This document shows positions 8,539 through 17,293 of a stretch of DNA of 64,000 nucleotides, in pieces. Position 1 is the stretch's first letter. The number at the start of each line of letters is the position of its first letter. This DNA comes from Streptacidiphilus rugosus AM-16 (lineage in GTDB: Bacteria; Actinomycetota; Actinomycetes; Streptomycetales; Streptomycetaceae): positions 930,001-994,000 of the forward strand of contig NZ_JQMJ01000004.1 of the NCBI RefSeq assembly GCF_000744655.1, written 5' to 3'. A model generated the notes under the pieces. That model saw nothing but the letters and a program-made list of their open reading frames with translations. It did not search any database and was not told the origin of the DNA. A program made the position numbers and the translations under genes.

Positions 8539-11280
8539 ATGAAGAAGTGGAAGAAGAGATCGGCGAGCGTGGCGTTAGTCGCCGCCGTCGCACTGGGCGG
8601 GGCCTCCTTGGCCACCGCCCAGGGGGTCGGAAAGCATCCGGCGACCGGGGTCGGCTCGTGCACGCTGAGAGGGTGGAATCCGGCGACCAGCCCGACCAGC
8701 GCGAACCTGCCGATCGGCAAGCGTCCGATGACGTACAAGCCGGACGACGTCGACTGCACCGGCGCGGTGTTCGCCGCACCGGGCGTCGAGTTCGCGAAGT
8801 TCCCGCAGCCGAAGAACTTCGCGATCACGAACAAGACCGTCGTGCAGAAGGTCGGCGCCCACCAGACGGTCGTGGCGAAGCCGGCCGCCGCGGTGAACCC
8901 GCTGGCGCCGTATTTCCCGCCGTTCCAGCACTTCGTGATCATCTATCGGGAGAACCACACCTTCGACGACTACCTGGGCGACTGCGCGACCACGGTGATC
9001 GCCGGTTGCAACGGCCAGGTGCAGAGCACCAACCACATCAGCTCCGTGCCGAACCTGCACACCCTGGCCAAGACCTACTCGCTGTCCGACTCGTACAGCA
9101 CCGGCGTGCAGCCCCCGTCCGGCCCCAACCACTGGTTCCTGTTCTCGGGGCAGTCCTCGTCCAGCAGCCAGCAGCAGTCGTACCCGTCGAACGGCACCGA
9201 GTTCGACCGCTTCCTGCAGAGCGACGCCGGACCCACGGACGAGGGCACCAACGCGTGCACACCTCCGTCCGGCACCAGCAGCGGCACCAGTCCGTACTCG
9301 TTCATCATGAACGGCGACATCTACTGGATGCTCAACAGCGGCAGCGGCTACTGGAAGAACCCGGGCGACGGCAAGGTCGAGGTCCTGCCGCCCAACCGTC
9401 CGGGCACGTCCATTCCCGAAGAACTGCACACCAACGAGTACACCTGCCAGAACCAGAGCATCCCCGACAGCACAGTGGCGAGCGACTACCTCAACTTCGT
9501 CAACCAGTACGGGATGCCGGCCTACAACTACGTCGAGCTGTTCAACGACCACCCCGGTACGTACCAGGACGTCCCCGGTAACGACACCGCGACGAACAGC
9601 ATCGTCAGCTCCATCATGAGCAACCCGACGTACAAGGACAACACCCTGATCGTCGTCACCGAGGACGACACCCAGAACGGCAACAACGGCTCGGACCACG
9701 TCAGCAACACCTACCGCGTGCCGCTGCTCGTCATCGGGTCGCCGACCTACGTCAAGCAGCACTACCTCTCGCACGTCGCGTACACCACGGCCAACGTGCT
9801 GGCGGCGATGGAGCGCACGATGCAGAACGTACACTCCGGGGTCATCGACCCGAACGACAACCTGGGCGCGTCCACGTTCCCGATGACGACGGCGGACCAG
9901 GCCGCGCTCGGCGACCCGCTGGAGGACTTCTGGGTCCAGGGCTCGACGCCCCTCTCGGCCGCCGCCACGGGCTCCCCCACCACCGGCAACGCGCCGCTGA
10001 CCGAGAACTTCACCGGCTCGGCCACCGGCGGCACGGCCCCGTACAGCTACAGCTGGAACTTCGGTGACGGCGGCACGAGCACGGCCCAGAACCCGAGTCA
10101 CGTCTACAGCACCGCGGGCACCTACACCGCGACGCTGACGGTCACCGACGGCGCCTCGCCCGCGCACACCGCGACCTCGCAGGTGACGACCACGGTGAAC
10201 GCCGTCGGGAACCCGCTGGCAGCCACCGCCTCGGCCACCCCGACCTCCGGGCAGGTGCCGCTGAGCGTCGCCTTCACCGGCACCGGCACCGGTGGCACGC
10301 CCGGGTACGGCTACAACTGGAACTTCGGCGACGGAACCACCAGCGCGACGCAGAACCCGAGTCACACCTACAGCACCGCGGGAACGTACACCGCGACGCT
10401 GACCGTCACCGACAGCGCCTCGCCCGCGCACACCGCCTCCGCGACGGTGAGCATCACCGCCGATCCGATCGCCGCCACGGTACCGGGCCCGCCCACCGGC
10501 CTGACCGGGACGGCAGGGACCGGACAGGTGGCGCTGAGCTGGACCCCGCCGTCCAGCAGCGGCGGCGAGAACATCACCTCGTACAAGGTCTACCGCGGCA
10601 CCTCCAGCGGCGGCGAGGCGCTGCTGACCAGCGGCGGCTGCAGTGGCCTCGGCGCGGTGACCTCCTGCACCGACAGCGGGCTGACCGCCGGTCAGACGTA
10701 CTACTACACCGTCACCGCGGTGAACGGCGTGGGCGAGGGGGCGGCGAGCAACGAGGCCTCCGCGACTCCCACCGGCACCGGCTGCCAGGCCTCGCAGTTG
10801 CTCGGCAATCCGGGCTTCGAGAACGGCAGCTCCAGCCCGGCGCCGTGGACGGTGACCTCGACGCACAGCCCGGTCGACGTGATCAACAGCAGCACCTCCG
10901 AGCCGTCCCACAGCGGAACCTGGGACGCCTGGCTCGACGGCTGGGGCAAGACGACCACCGACACGGTCGCCCAGTCCGTCACCCTGCCGAGCGGCTGCAG
11001 CAGCTACAACTTCAGCTTCTGGCTGCACGTCAACACGGCCGAGACGACGTCGAGCACCGCATACGACACCCTCAAGGTGCAGGTGCTGAACAGCTCCGGC
11101 ACCGTCCTCGGCACGCTGGCCACCTACTCCAACCTCAACCACAACACCGGGTACGCGCAGCACACCTTCAACCTCGGCGCGTACGCCGGGCAGCGGGTGA
11201 CCCTGAAGTTCACCGGCGCGGAGGACTCCCTGTACCAGACCTCCTTCGTGCTCGACGACACCGCGGTGAACGTCGGCTGA
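8539..11280 (+). CDS. Secreted phosphoesterase (PLC/AcpA-like) with PKD, Fn3 and C-terminal beta-sandwich modules
   Basis: A 913-aa exported protein. ATG 8539 is preferred, 7 bases after GGAGG. Signal peptide: residues 1-30 (KKWKKR then a hydrophobic run). Catalytic PF04185-type phosphoesterase domain: about 135-470, opening with FVIIYRENHTFDDYLG, the usual metal-site segment of phospholipase C/acid phosphatase AcpA relatives; LIVVTEDDTQNG and DHVSNTYRVPLLVIG follow. Two PKD domains (about 475-560 and 565-645, each with YSWNFGDG or YNWNFGDG and THVYSTAGTYT-like strands), one Fn3 (about 655-745), then a C-terminal module (about 755-913) nearly shared with the M4 protease at 17345-19678. Codon 13 is TTA (8575-8577), the rare leucine codon read by bldA tRNA, suggesting developmental timing. 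A strong hairpin terminator follows. Confidence 0.88.
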   Translation: MKKWKKRSASVALVAAVALGGASLATAQGVGKHPATGVGSCTLRGWNPATSPTSANLPIGKRPMTYKPDDVDCTGAVFAAPGVEFAKFPQPKNFAITNKTVVQKVGAHQTVVAKPAAAVNPLAPYFPPFQHFVIIYRENHTFDDYLGDCATTVIAGCNGQVQSTNHISSVPNLHTLAKTYSLSDSYSTGVQPPSGPNHWFLFSGQSSSSSQQQSYPSNGTEFDRFLQSDAGPTDEGTNACTPPSGTSSGTSPYSFIMNGDIYWMLNSGSGYWKNPGDGKVEVLPPNRPGTSIPEELHTNEYTCQNQSIPDSTVASDYLNFVNQYGMPAYNYVELFNDHPGTYQDVPGNDTATNSIVSSIMSNPTYKDNTLIVVTEDDTQNGNNGSDHVSNTYRVPLLVIGSPTYVKQHYLSHVAYTTANVLAAMERTMQNVHSGVIDPNDNLGASTFPMTTADQAALGDPLEDFWVQGSTPLSAAATGSPTTGNAPLTENFTGSATGGTAPYSYSWNFGDGGTSTAQNPSHVYSTAGTYTATLTVTDGASPAHTATSQVTTTVNAVGNPLAATASATPTSGQVPLSVAFTGTGTGGTPGYGYNWNFGDGTTSATQNPSHTYSTAGTYTATLTVTDSASPAHTASATVSITADPIAATVPGPPTGLTGTAGTGQVALSWTPPSSSGGENITSYKVYRGTSSGGEALLTSGGCSGLGAVTSCTDSGLTAGQTYYYTVTAVNGVGEGAASNEASATPTGTGCQASQLLGNPGFENGSSSPAPWTVTSTHSPVDVINSSTSEPSHSGTWDAWLDGWGKTTTDTVAQSVTLPSGCSSYNFSFWLHVNTAETTSSTAYDTLKVQVLNSSGTVLGTLATYSNLNHNTGYAQHTFNLGAYAGQRVTLKFTGAEDSLYQTSFVLDDTAVNVG

Positions 11281-11294
11281 GCCGATCGCGGAAC

Positions 11295-11328
11295 CGCCGG
11301 GTGGCGCACTGCGGTGCGCCACCCGGCG
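11295..11328 (+). terminator. Intrinsic terminator-type hairpin after the phosphoesterase gene
   Basis: A perfect 15-bp inverted repeat (11295-11309 with 11314-11328) encloses a 4-nt TGCG loop, beginning 14 nt after the stop codon. There is no U-tract, which is normal for high-GC actinomycete terminators. Confidence 0.85.
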
Positions 11329-11379
11329 CCGCGGCTTCCTCGACATCAGCTGCGCGCCGGCTGAGGAACGGATGGACGC

Positions 11380-12342
11380 ATGGAAACACCCGTCGCGGTG
11401 CGGGGCCACGGCATCACCAAGGTCTTCGGTGAGGTCGTCGCGCTCGACCACGTCGATCTCAGTATCACGCAGGGTCAGATCCACGGCCTGGTCGGCCCGA
11501 ACGGCGCCGGCAAGACCACGCTGCTCGGACTGCTCCTGGGTCTGGCCGTCGCCGACGAAGGGAGCCTTCGGATCCTCGGCGCCCCGCTGGGACGCGGGCT
11601 GGCCGTGCCCGACGGCGTCTCCGGGTTCGTCGACGGGCCCGGGCTCTATCCCACCCTGACCGCGCGGCAGAACCTTGCCACGGTCGCCGCACTGAGCTCC
11701 GAGGAGGTGCCGGCCACGGGCATCGAGGAGGCCTTGGTCCAGGTCGGACTCGACCAGGTGGCCGACCACAAGGTCCGCGGCTTCTCCCTCGGCATGCGCC
11801 AGCGGCTGGGGCTTGCCGCGGCGATGCTGACCAGGCCGCGGCTGCTGGTTCTCGACGAACCGTCCAACGGCCTGGATCCGGCGGGAAAGAAGCACGTGCA
11901 GGGGGTCCTGCGCCGACTGGCGGCCGACGGCGTCACGGTCGTCCTGTCGAGCCATCGGATGGACGATCTGGAGGCGCTCTGCTCCGAGGTCACCATCCTG
12001 GCCACGGGGCGCGTGGTCTTCTCCGGCCCGCTGCGGAAGCTCTCCCACGAGGACCGCGAACTGGACCACCGGCTGCGGACCTCCGATCCTGCCGCCGCCC
12101 GCACCGTCGCGGCCGGGGCACCCGGGATCAGGATCCTCGAGGACCACGACGCCGCGGCTCAGCCGGACACCGACGTGATCGTCGTCCGCGGACGGGTCGC
12201 GGCCGTGGACGAACTCGTGGTCCGGCTCGTGCACGGCGACATCGCGGTCCGCGAGTTGGGGACCGTCGTCTCGCCGCTGGAAGCCGCCTTCCTCGCCCTG
12301 ACCGAGCAGCCCGCCCGCACCGAGCAGGAGGCCGATCGATGA
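11380..12342 (+). CDS. ABC transporter ATP-binding protein (ABC-2 type exporter)
   Basis: A 320-aa ATPase starting at ATG 11380. Walker A GPNGAGKT lies near residue 39, the signature as FSLGMRQRLGLA near residue 135, Walker B as LLVLDEPSNGLDP near residue 157, and the switch His in LSSHRMDD near residue 190. Residues about 220-320 form the C-terminal extension common in DrrA/BcrA-type subunits. Its stop overlaps the start of the permease gene by ATGA, so the two are translationally coupled. Substrate unknown; ABC-2 pairs of this size export antibiotics, peptides or lipids. Confidence 0.93.
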   Translation: METPVAVRGHGITKVFGEVVALDHVDLSITQGQIHGLVGPNGAGKTTLLGLLLGLAVADEGSLRILGAPLGRGLAVPDGVSGFVDGPGLYPTLTARQNLATVAALSSEEVPATGIEEALVQVGLDQVADHKVRGFSLGMRQRLGLAAAMLTRPRLLVLDEPSNGLDPAGKKHVQGVLRRLAADGVTVVLSSHRMDDLEALCSEVTILATGRVVFSGPLRKLSHEDRELDHRLRTSDPAAARTVAAGAPGIRILEDHDAAAQPDTDVIVVRGRVAAVDELVVRLVHGDIAVRELGTVVSPLEAAFLALTEQPARTEQEADR

Positions 12343-13712
12343 CCTCGACCCTCGCCGACTCCCCCGCCGCCGGGGCCGACACCGGTCCCGGCAGGCCGGG
12401 CAGACGCCCTGTCCCGGTCGCCCGCATTCTGCACATGGAGCTGGTCAAGCAGTTCTCGGCCTGGCGGGTACGCCTGTTGCTGCTGCTCTGCTGGGTCGGT
12501 CCCGGTCTGCTGGTCTTCGTGATCGACCAGCAGAGCACCCTGCCCTCGGACACCCTGTTCGGCCGGTGGATGCACGCCACCGGCTGGGCCGGGTCGCTGG
12601 TGGTGCTCGGGGTCGCCGGCACGTGGGTGCTGCCGCTGGTCACCTCCATGGTCGCGGGCGACGTCTTCGCCTCGGAGGACCGGCTGGGCACCTGGCGCCA
12701 CCTCCTCGTCACGGTGCGCTCGCACCGGCGGATCTTCGCCGCCAAGGCGCTCGCCGCCCTCACCGTGATCGTGCTGCTCGTGGCGGGCCTGGCCCTCTCC
12801 GGCGTCGTCGGCGGGCTGCTCGCGGAGGGGAACCAGCCGCTGGTCGGCCTGGACGGCCACCTGCTCGGCGGCGGCGACGCTGCCGGCGAGGTCCTGCTGG
12901 CGTGGCTCTGCGCGCTGGCGCCGACGCTCGCCCTCGCGGCCGTGGGGCTGCTCGGATCGATCGCGCTGGGCCGGTCGCCGATGGGCCTGCTCCTGCCGAT
13001 GCTGGCCGCCCTCGGGATGCAGGTCGCGCAGTTGCTGCCGCTGCCGGTCGCGGTGCGCCTGGCGCTGCCCGGATACGCCTTCATCTCCTGGAACGGCCTC
13101 TTCACGGATCCGCGGCAGCTCGGGCCGCTGCTGATCGGCGTCGGGGTGAGCGCGCTGTGGGCGGTGGTCGCGACGACCCTGGCCTACCTGCTGTTCCTGC
13201 GCCGCGATTTCACCAACCTCAACAACGACGGAGCCGGCCGCAGGACGCTGACCCTCGGAGTCCTCCCCCAGGTGGCCCTGCTGGCCGCGAGCGTCGGTGT
13301 GGTGGCCGTGGCCACGGATTCGGGCGGTTCCGGGATCACGCAGGCGAAGGTGCAGCGGTCGCTGGCCACGGCGTTCGCCCACCTCTACCGCTTCCAGCAG
13401 GCGGAGATGCGCCGGCCGACGGTCTCCGAGGCCCAGCTGCGCACCTCCGCCGCCTGCGACAAGAGCGAGGGGCTCGGCCCGCAGGAGGGACCGGGCAACG
13501 ACTGGCGCTGCACGGTCACCTGGAACGTCCCCGGTTACAACGCCACCGCTCAGGCCGTCTACCAGCTCGACGTCAGCGCGAACGGACGCTACATCGCCGA
13601 CGGGGACGGGCCGGTGCAGGTGAACGGCTACTTCCTGATCGTCGACGCGGGACAGCCGGATCCGAACCCGCTCTGGCAGCTGGACGGCAACGTCGATCTT
13701 CTCGACGGGTGA
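12339..13712 (+). CDS. ABC-2 type permease with an extra C-terminal extracytoplasmic domain
   Basis: The 457-aa membrane protein is coupled to the ATPase gene by an ATGA overlap. About six hydrophobic segments are visible between residues 45 and 330 (examples LLLLLCWVGPGLLVFVI, VIVLLVAGLALSGVVGGLL, LAAVGLLGSIAL, VALLAASVGVVAVA). After the last helix come about 120 polar residues (from SGGSGITQAKVQRSL) containing two Cys (AACDKSE and WRCTVTWNV) that could pair in an oxidising compartment, so this tail is probably outside the cell. ABC-2 permeases usually end soon after TM6, so the tail is unusual and may recognise or gate cargo. Substrate unknown. Confidence 0.85.
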   Translation: MTSTLADSPAAGADTGPGRPGRRPVPVARILHMELVKQFSAWRVRLLLLLCWVGPGLLVFVIDQQSTLPSDTLFGRWMHATGWAGSLVVLGVAGTWVLPLVTSMVAGDVFASEDRLGTWRHLLVTVRSHRRIFAAKALAALTVIVLLVAGLALSGVVGGLLAEGNQPLVGLDGHLLGGGDAAGEVLLAWLCALAPTLALAAVGLLGSIALGRSPMGLLLPMLAALGMQVAQLLPLPVAVRLALPGYAFISWNGLFTDPRQLGPLLIGVGVSALWAVVATTLAYLLFLRRDFTNLNNDGAGRRTLTLGVLPQVALLAASVGVVAVATDSGGSGITQAKVQRSLATAFAHLYRFQQAEMRRPTVSEAQLRTSAACDKSEGLGPQEGPGNDWRCTVTWNVPGYNATAQAVYQLDVSANGRYIADGDGPVQVNGYFLIVDAGQPDPNPLWQLDGNVDLLDG

Positions 13713-13854
13713 GCCGGGCTGCGGCGGCGCGGCGACGACGGGAAACCCACGGCGGTGGGGGCGATGATGTTTGCAGAGGCCAGGAGGGGTGATTCGCCAC
13801 GTGCGGCCGTCCCCACCCCCACTCCGACGGCCCGCCCGAGACAGGGAGGCCAGG

Positions 13855-14073
13855 ATGAGCGCGAGCTACGAGCTCCGGTTCAGCCACAGCACGGGCCCCG
13901 ACGACGTCGTCGTGGTCCACGCCACGAGTGCGATCGGGCCGAGCGGCAGCCCGGTGTACCGCGACGACACGGGCATCATCCAGGTGGAGATCAACGAGGA
14001 GTGCGAGGCCAGGGTGCTGCTCACGAGCGCGCGCCAGCGACCGCGGCAGCCGTCGGGGTGCCGTCGGCTCTAG
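13855..14073 (+). CDS. DUF6296-like small protein
   Basis: A 72-aa protein starts at ATG 13855, about 4 nt after a GGGAGG box at 13845. The pattern YELRFSHSTGPDDVVVVHAT, GSPVYRDDTGIIQVEI and EARVLLTSA.Q fits the DUF6296 family of short Streptomycetaceae proteins as I remember it. It is a beta-rich cytoplasmic protein without signal peptide or cysteine-based metal site. Role unknown; the family often occurs in many copies per genome. Confidence 0.65.
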   Translation: MSASYELRFSHSTGPDDVVVVHATSAIGPSGSPVYRDDTGIIQVEINEECEARVLLTSARQRPRQPSGCRRL

Positions 14074-14148
14074 AGCCTGTCTCATGGATCCGCGTGACGT
14101 CCGGACCGCCGCGGCGACGGGCGCCGGCCGGGGCGACGCGCTGCGCGG

Positions 14149-15291
14149 TCAGGCCTCGATCACGGGCGGGTTCGCGCGGGGCTGCGTCTCCCAGGCGTCG
14201 GGGTCCGCGGCGTGCGGGTAGCGCGTCCGGCGGCGGGAGCCGCGGCCTGACCTCCCGGGTGTGCCCGACGGCCGGGGAGGTTCCCCGGCCCGTCCGCTGA
14301 CGGCGCCGGGCTCGGGCTCGGCGCCCGCTGCGGTGGCGGTGCGGGCGGGTTCGGAGGCGGTGGCGGTGGGTGAGACCTCAGGAGGCCGCGCACCCGGCCA
14401 GCGGGTCGCCGCGGGCGCCGGCGCGGCGCCGGGCCCCTGGCCGGCTCCGAGCGCCGGCGAGCCGAGGCCGCCCGCGGCGGTGCGCAGTCGGCCGCTGCCC
14501 AGCAGGCTCGCGTGGGCGGGGGCGGGCGGGGGCGGCCATGCCGCCCCGGCCCGGTGCGCCGCCGTGGGCGGGTGAGGGGGGTTGTTCAGCTGCGCCGTCG
14601 CGTTGTTGTAGGCGACGCCGAGCTGCTCCATCACCACCACGGCCTGCTGCCGGGCCTGCTCCGGCGCGGACAGTTGCGCGCCGTCGGCGTCCAGGGCGCG
14701 CGCGAGCCCGTGCGCGGCCGCGTCCTTCTTGAACTGCCAGTCGGTGCTCTGCGAGGTGACGGCCCGCAGCACCGTGTCGAGCAGGCTCGGGTCCTCCGGC
14801 ATCCGCGCTCGCGCCACGGACAGGGCCTGCGCGACTCCCCCGGTCGCCGCGGCGGCGTTCGCGGCGTGGGCCGCGCCGTTGGTCAGGCTCTCGTGCAGGG
14901 TCGCGGTCCGGCGGCGGAAGGCGTCCGCGGACGGTCCGGCCCAGTGTTCGAGCAGGTTGCCGGCGTGCAGGGTGAGTCGGGCCGCGGTCTCGCCGAGCTC
15001 GTCGTGCAGGTGCCGCCAGTGCTCGGCGACGGTCTGGACGGCGGCAGGATCGGCGGTCTCGATCATGGCGCGCAGCGCCGCGACGTCCGGAGCCGCCTCG
15101 AAGTCGGTGGTGAAGCCCCCGCCGCCGTGGTGCCCGCCCCGGTTGGCCCGCAGCACCTCGCTCCAGAGCCGGTCGGCGAGGTTCTGCTCGTTCACGGCGT
15201 GGAGCACCGCGCCGACCACGTCGGACAGGACCGTCCCGACGGCGCCGAGGCCTTCGACGGCGGCTTCGGCCTGCTCGAAGACGTCGCTCAC
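14149..15291 (-). CDS. WXG100/PPE-like type VII secretion-associated protein with Pro/Ala-rich tail
   Basis: A 380-aa product starts at GTG 15289-15291, overlapping the stop of the upstream gene as GTGA with a GGAGG box; the longer open frame is only a shadow of that gene. Residues about 60-210 are helical and resemble WXG100/PPE helical-hairpin proteins (HAGNLLEHWAGPSADAFRRR supplies the W-x-G turn). The C-terminal 130 residues are low-complexity Pro/Ala/Gly/Arg, as in substrates or chaperones of type VII secretion. No Ecc core genes are visible in the window. Likely function is as a paired T7SS-type secreted protein; the effector role is unknown. Confidence 0.72.
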   Translation of the reverse strand: MSDVFEQAEAAVEGLGAVGTVLSDVVGAVLHAVNEQNLADRLWSEVLRANRGGHHGGGGFTTDFEAAPDVAALRAMIETADPAAVQTVAEHWRHLHDELGETAARLTLHAGNLLEHWAGPSADAFRRRTATLHESLTNGAAHAANAAAATGGVAQALSVARARMPEDPSLLDTVLRAVTSQSTDWQFKKDAAAHGLARALDADGAQLSAPEQARQQAVVVMEQLGVAYNNATAQLNNPPHPPTAAHRAGAAWPPPPAPAHASLLGSGRLRTAAGGLGSPALGAGQGPGAAPAPAATRWPGARPPEVSPTATASEPARTATAAGAEPEPGAVSGRAGEPPRPSGTPGRSGRGSRRRTRYPHAADPDAWETQPRANPPVIEA

Positions 15292-15605
15292 GCCAGCCTC
15301 CTGAAGGCGGCGGCCGTGTCGCTCTCCTGGTCGAGGTAGCGGCGGTGGACCTGGCCGGTCCGGTCGGTGACCTCCTGCAGCATTCCTTCGAGGGTGTCGA
15401 CCATGCCCTTCAGCGCGGCCTGCATCTCCACGTGGGCCCGGTGCAGGCTGTCGGCCTCCAGGAAGTCGGCGGAACCGAGCTGTGCCCGGCTCAGGCCCGT
15501 CCGGTAGGCGGCGATCTGTCGTGTGCCGTCCATCGCGTCGGTGATCCCCTGGAGCTTGAGCACCGTTTCCCTCAGAAAGTCGACGTCGGCCTGATACCCG
15601 CTCAC
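15288..15605 (-). CDS. Small helical WXG100-like protein
   Basis: A 105-aa, almost wholly helical protein starts at GTG 15603-15605, preceded by GGGAGGGGG. Length, high helix content and position directly before a WXG100/PPE-like gene match the small partner of a T7SS heterodimer, although the W-x-G turn itself is not obvious (the turn may be at GTRQIAAYRTGL). It is translationally coupled to the next gene by GTGA. Transcription starts in the intergenic region shared with the MerR gene, which carries an inverted repeat. Confidence 0.68.
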   Translation of the reverse strand: MSGYQADVDFLRETVLKLQGITDAMDGTRQIAAYRTGLSRAQLGSADFLEADSLHRAHVEMQAALKGMVDTLEGMLQEVTDRTGQVHRRYLDQESDTAAAFRRLA

Positions 15606-15633
15606 TCTTTCCCCCTCCCGACTTCGCCAGGTC

Positions 15634-15675
15634 GGATAGTGACGCTATCCATGATGGCGATGGTTGGATAGTGAC
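15634..15675. promoter_or_regulatory. Candidate MerR operator in the divergent promoter
   Basis: GGATAG and CTATCC form a perfect 6-bp dyad around TGACG (15634-15650). A second half, GGATAGTGAC, starts at 15666, exactly 32 bp (three helical turns) after the first GGATAGTGAC. This lies between the MerR gene and the WXG100-like pair, as expected for an autoregulated divergent promoter. Confidence 0.55.
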
Positions 15676-15722
15676 ACTTCCCGATGAGGGGTGCAAGAGC
15701 CTCCACCAGAAGGGCGCGAGAG

Positions 15723-16391
15723 ATGCGGTTGGCGGAGTTGAGCGGGCGCAGCGGGGTGTCCACCGCGACGATCAAGTTCTACCTGCGGGAAGGGTTGCTG
15801 CCCCCGGGCCGGCAGGTCAACGCGAGCAACGCGGAGTACGGCGAGGAGCACCTGCGCCGGCTGCGGCTGGTCCGGGCGATGATCCAGGTCGGCCGGATCC
15901 CGGTGGCCACGGTCCGCGAGGTGCTGGGGCACGTCGACGACGACTCACTGGGCCGCTCGTTCCGCCTCGGCGCGGCCATGTGGGCGCTGCCGCAGGTGCC
16001 CGAACCCGACCAGGAGGACGAGCACCTCGACAGCGTCCGCGAGGAGGTCGACTCACTCCTGGACCACCTGGGCTGGTCCAACGCCCTGGCCCTGCGCACC
16101 GTCTCGCCGTCCTACCGCTCACTGGTCCTGGCCCTGGCCGCCTTCCGCCGCCTCGGCTACGGCGAGAACACCGACATCGTCGCCCCCTACGCCCGGCTGA
16201 TGCAGCAGATGGCGGTCCTGGACGTCGACTTCATGGAGAACCACCCCACGGAGGCGGAGCGGGTCGAGTTCGCGATCCTGGGAACCGTCCTGATGGAGCC
16301 GGCCCTGACCGCCCTGCACCGGCTCGCCCAGGAGGAGGAGACGGCCCGCCGCTACGGCCTGGCCCACGAGCCCCCGCCGGACGCGGGCTGA
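15723..16391 (+). CDS. MerR family transcriptional regulator
   Basis: A 222-aa protein. ATG 15723 (MRLAELSGRSG) is chosen because it places the winged helix-turn-helix at the very N-terminus, as in all MerR proteins; longer starts add an untypical Arg-rich extension. The HTH and wing occupy residues 1-70 (SGVSTATIKFYLREGLLPPG, then the MerR wing and QVGRIPVATVREVL). The rest is a long helical effector domain of about 150 residues without recognisable metal-binding Cys, so a small organic ligand or protein partner is more likely than a metal. It is divergent from the WXG100-like pair and likely controls them and itself through the dyad at 15634-15675. Confidence 0.88.
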   Translation: MRLAELSGRSGVSTATIKFYLREGLLPPGRQVNASNAEYGEEHLRRLRLVRAMIQVGRIPVATVREVLGHVDDDSLGRSFRLGAAMWALPQVPEPDQEDEHLDSVREEVDSLLDHLGWSNALALRTVSPSYRSLVLALAAFRRLGYGENTDIVAPYARLMQQMAVLDVDFMENHPTEAERVEFAILGTVLMEPALTALHRLAQEEETARRYGLAHEPPPDAG

Positions 16392-16424
16392 TCCCACCGA
16401 CCCGCGCCCGGCCGCTCCGCGGTG

Positions 16425-17267
16425 CTACGGCTTGGGCAGTGTGCACCCGGGGAGCGTGAGGTCGAAGCGGTTGCCCGCGGCGACGCAGGCGGGGATCTCG
16501 TAGGTCTCCTCGGCGTAGTTGGTCCCCTCGTGGACGGTGACGTTGCCGTTGGCGTCCACCTCGCAGGGGTTGTCGAGGGTGCAGGTCTCGCCGTTCTCGT
16601 TGCCGGTGTTGTTCACCGCGACGACCAGGCCGGTCGAGGTGTCGATGACCGGGGATCCCGAGGTGCCGCCGATCGTGTTGCAGGACGGGGTGTAGCGCAC
16701 CGAGTCCTTCCAGACCCAGTCGCTCTCGTGGAGCTGGTAGACGAAACCGTCGACGTTGCAGGAGTAGACGGTCTTCCAGTAGCCGGAGACGACCTTGATG
16801 GCCGCGCCCGCGGCGGGGTGGGTCGCCGACAGCCGCAGCGGGGCGATGCCGTAGGACTGCTGGATCTGGGCGTAGGTCCTGCCCAGCTGGTAGACGGTGA
16901 TGTCGGTGTCGGTCATGGTCGCGTACGCCACCTTGACCGCGCGCAGGGTGGCGAGCCTGCGGCCGGTGGAGCTCAGCAGGCTGAAGCTGCGGCTGCTGGC
17001 CTGGTTCATGACGACCTGTCCGGGGTCCAGGAATCCGGTCTCCAGGCAGTGACCGTTGGTCATCACCAGGGCCGGGTCCGTGGAGACCGAGGCGGGCATG
17101 GCGATGAGCGAGCCCGAGCAGTCGTCGAGTGCCACGGTGCCGGCGAAGTTGACGGTCACTGCGGGCGCCGTGGGGGCGGGGGTGGCCGTCACGGGGCCGG
17201 CCGTGGTGAGCACGGCGGCGGTGGCGGCCGCGAGGACCGTGCCGGCCGTGCGGAGGGGGTGCTTCAT
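16425..17267 (-). CDS. Secreted trypsin-like (V8-type) serine endopeptidase
   Basis: A 280-aa exported protein starts at ATG 17265-17267 with AAAGGA upstream. Signal peptide: residues about 1-28 (TAGTVLAAATAAVLTTAGPVTA). The catalytic triad is visible: His in MTNGHC, Asp in TDTDITVYQL, Ser in GGTSGSPVID. Several Cys (DDCSG, GHC, YSCNVDG, PSCNTI, ETCTLDNPCEVD, PACVA) suggest disulfides in the mature enzyme. The GHC/TSGSPV spacing fits the S1B V8/glutamyl endopeptidase-like group, though specificity cannot be assigned. It shares strand and neighbourhood with the M4 metalloprotease upstream, separated by a terminator hairpin. Confidence 0.9.
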   Translation of the reverse strand: MKHPLRTAGTVLAAATAAVLTTAGPVTATPAPTAPAVTVNFAGTVALDDCSGSLIAMPASVSTDPALVMTNGHCLETGFLDPGQVVMNQASSRSFSLLSSTGRRLATLRAVKVAYATMTDTDITVYQLGRTYAQIQQSYGIAPLRLSATHPAAGAAIKVVSGYWKTVYSCNVDGFVYQLHESDWVWKDSVRYTPSCNTIGGTSGSPVIDTSTGLVVAVNNTGNENGETCTLDNPCEVDANGNVTVHEGTNYAEETYEIPACVAAGNRFDLTLPGCTLPKP

Positions 17268-17293
17268 CGGGGGTCCTTTCGGAAGGCGGGGCG

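Noticed and set aside
8575..12234. 1219-codon antisense open frame opposite the phosphoesterase and ABC ATPase
   Set aside because: It is a GC-bias shadow. The plus strand carries recognisable domains throughout, and the antisense product is low-complexity Arg/Gly/Val/Asp.
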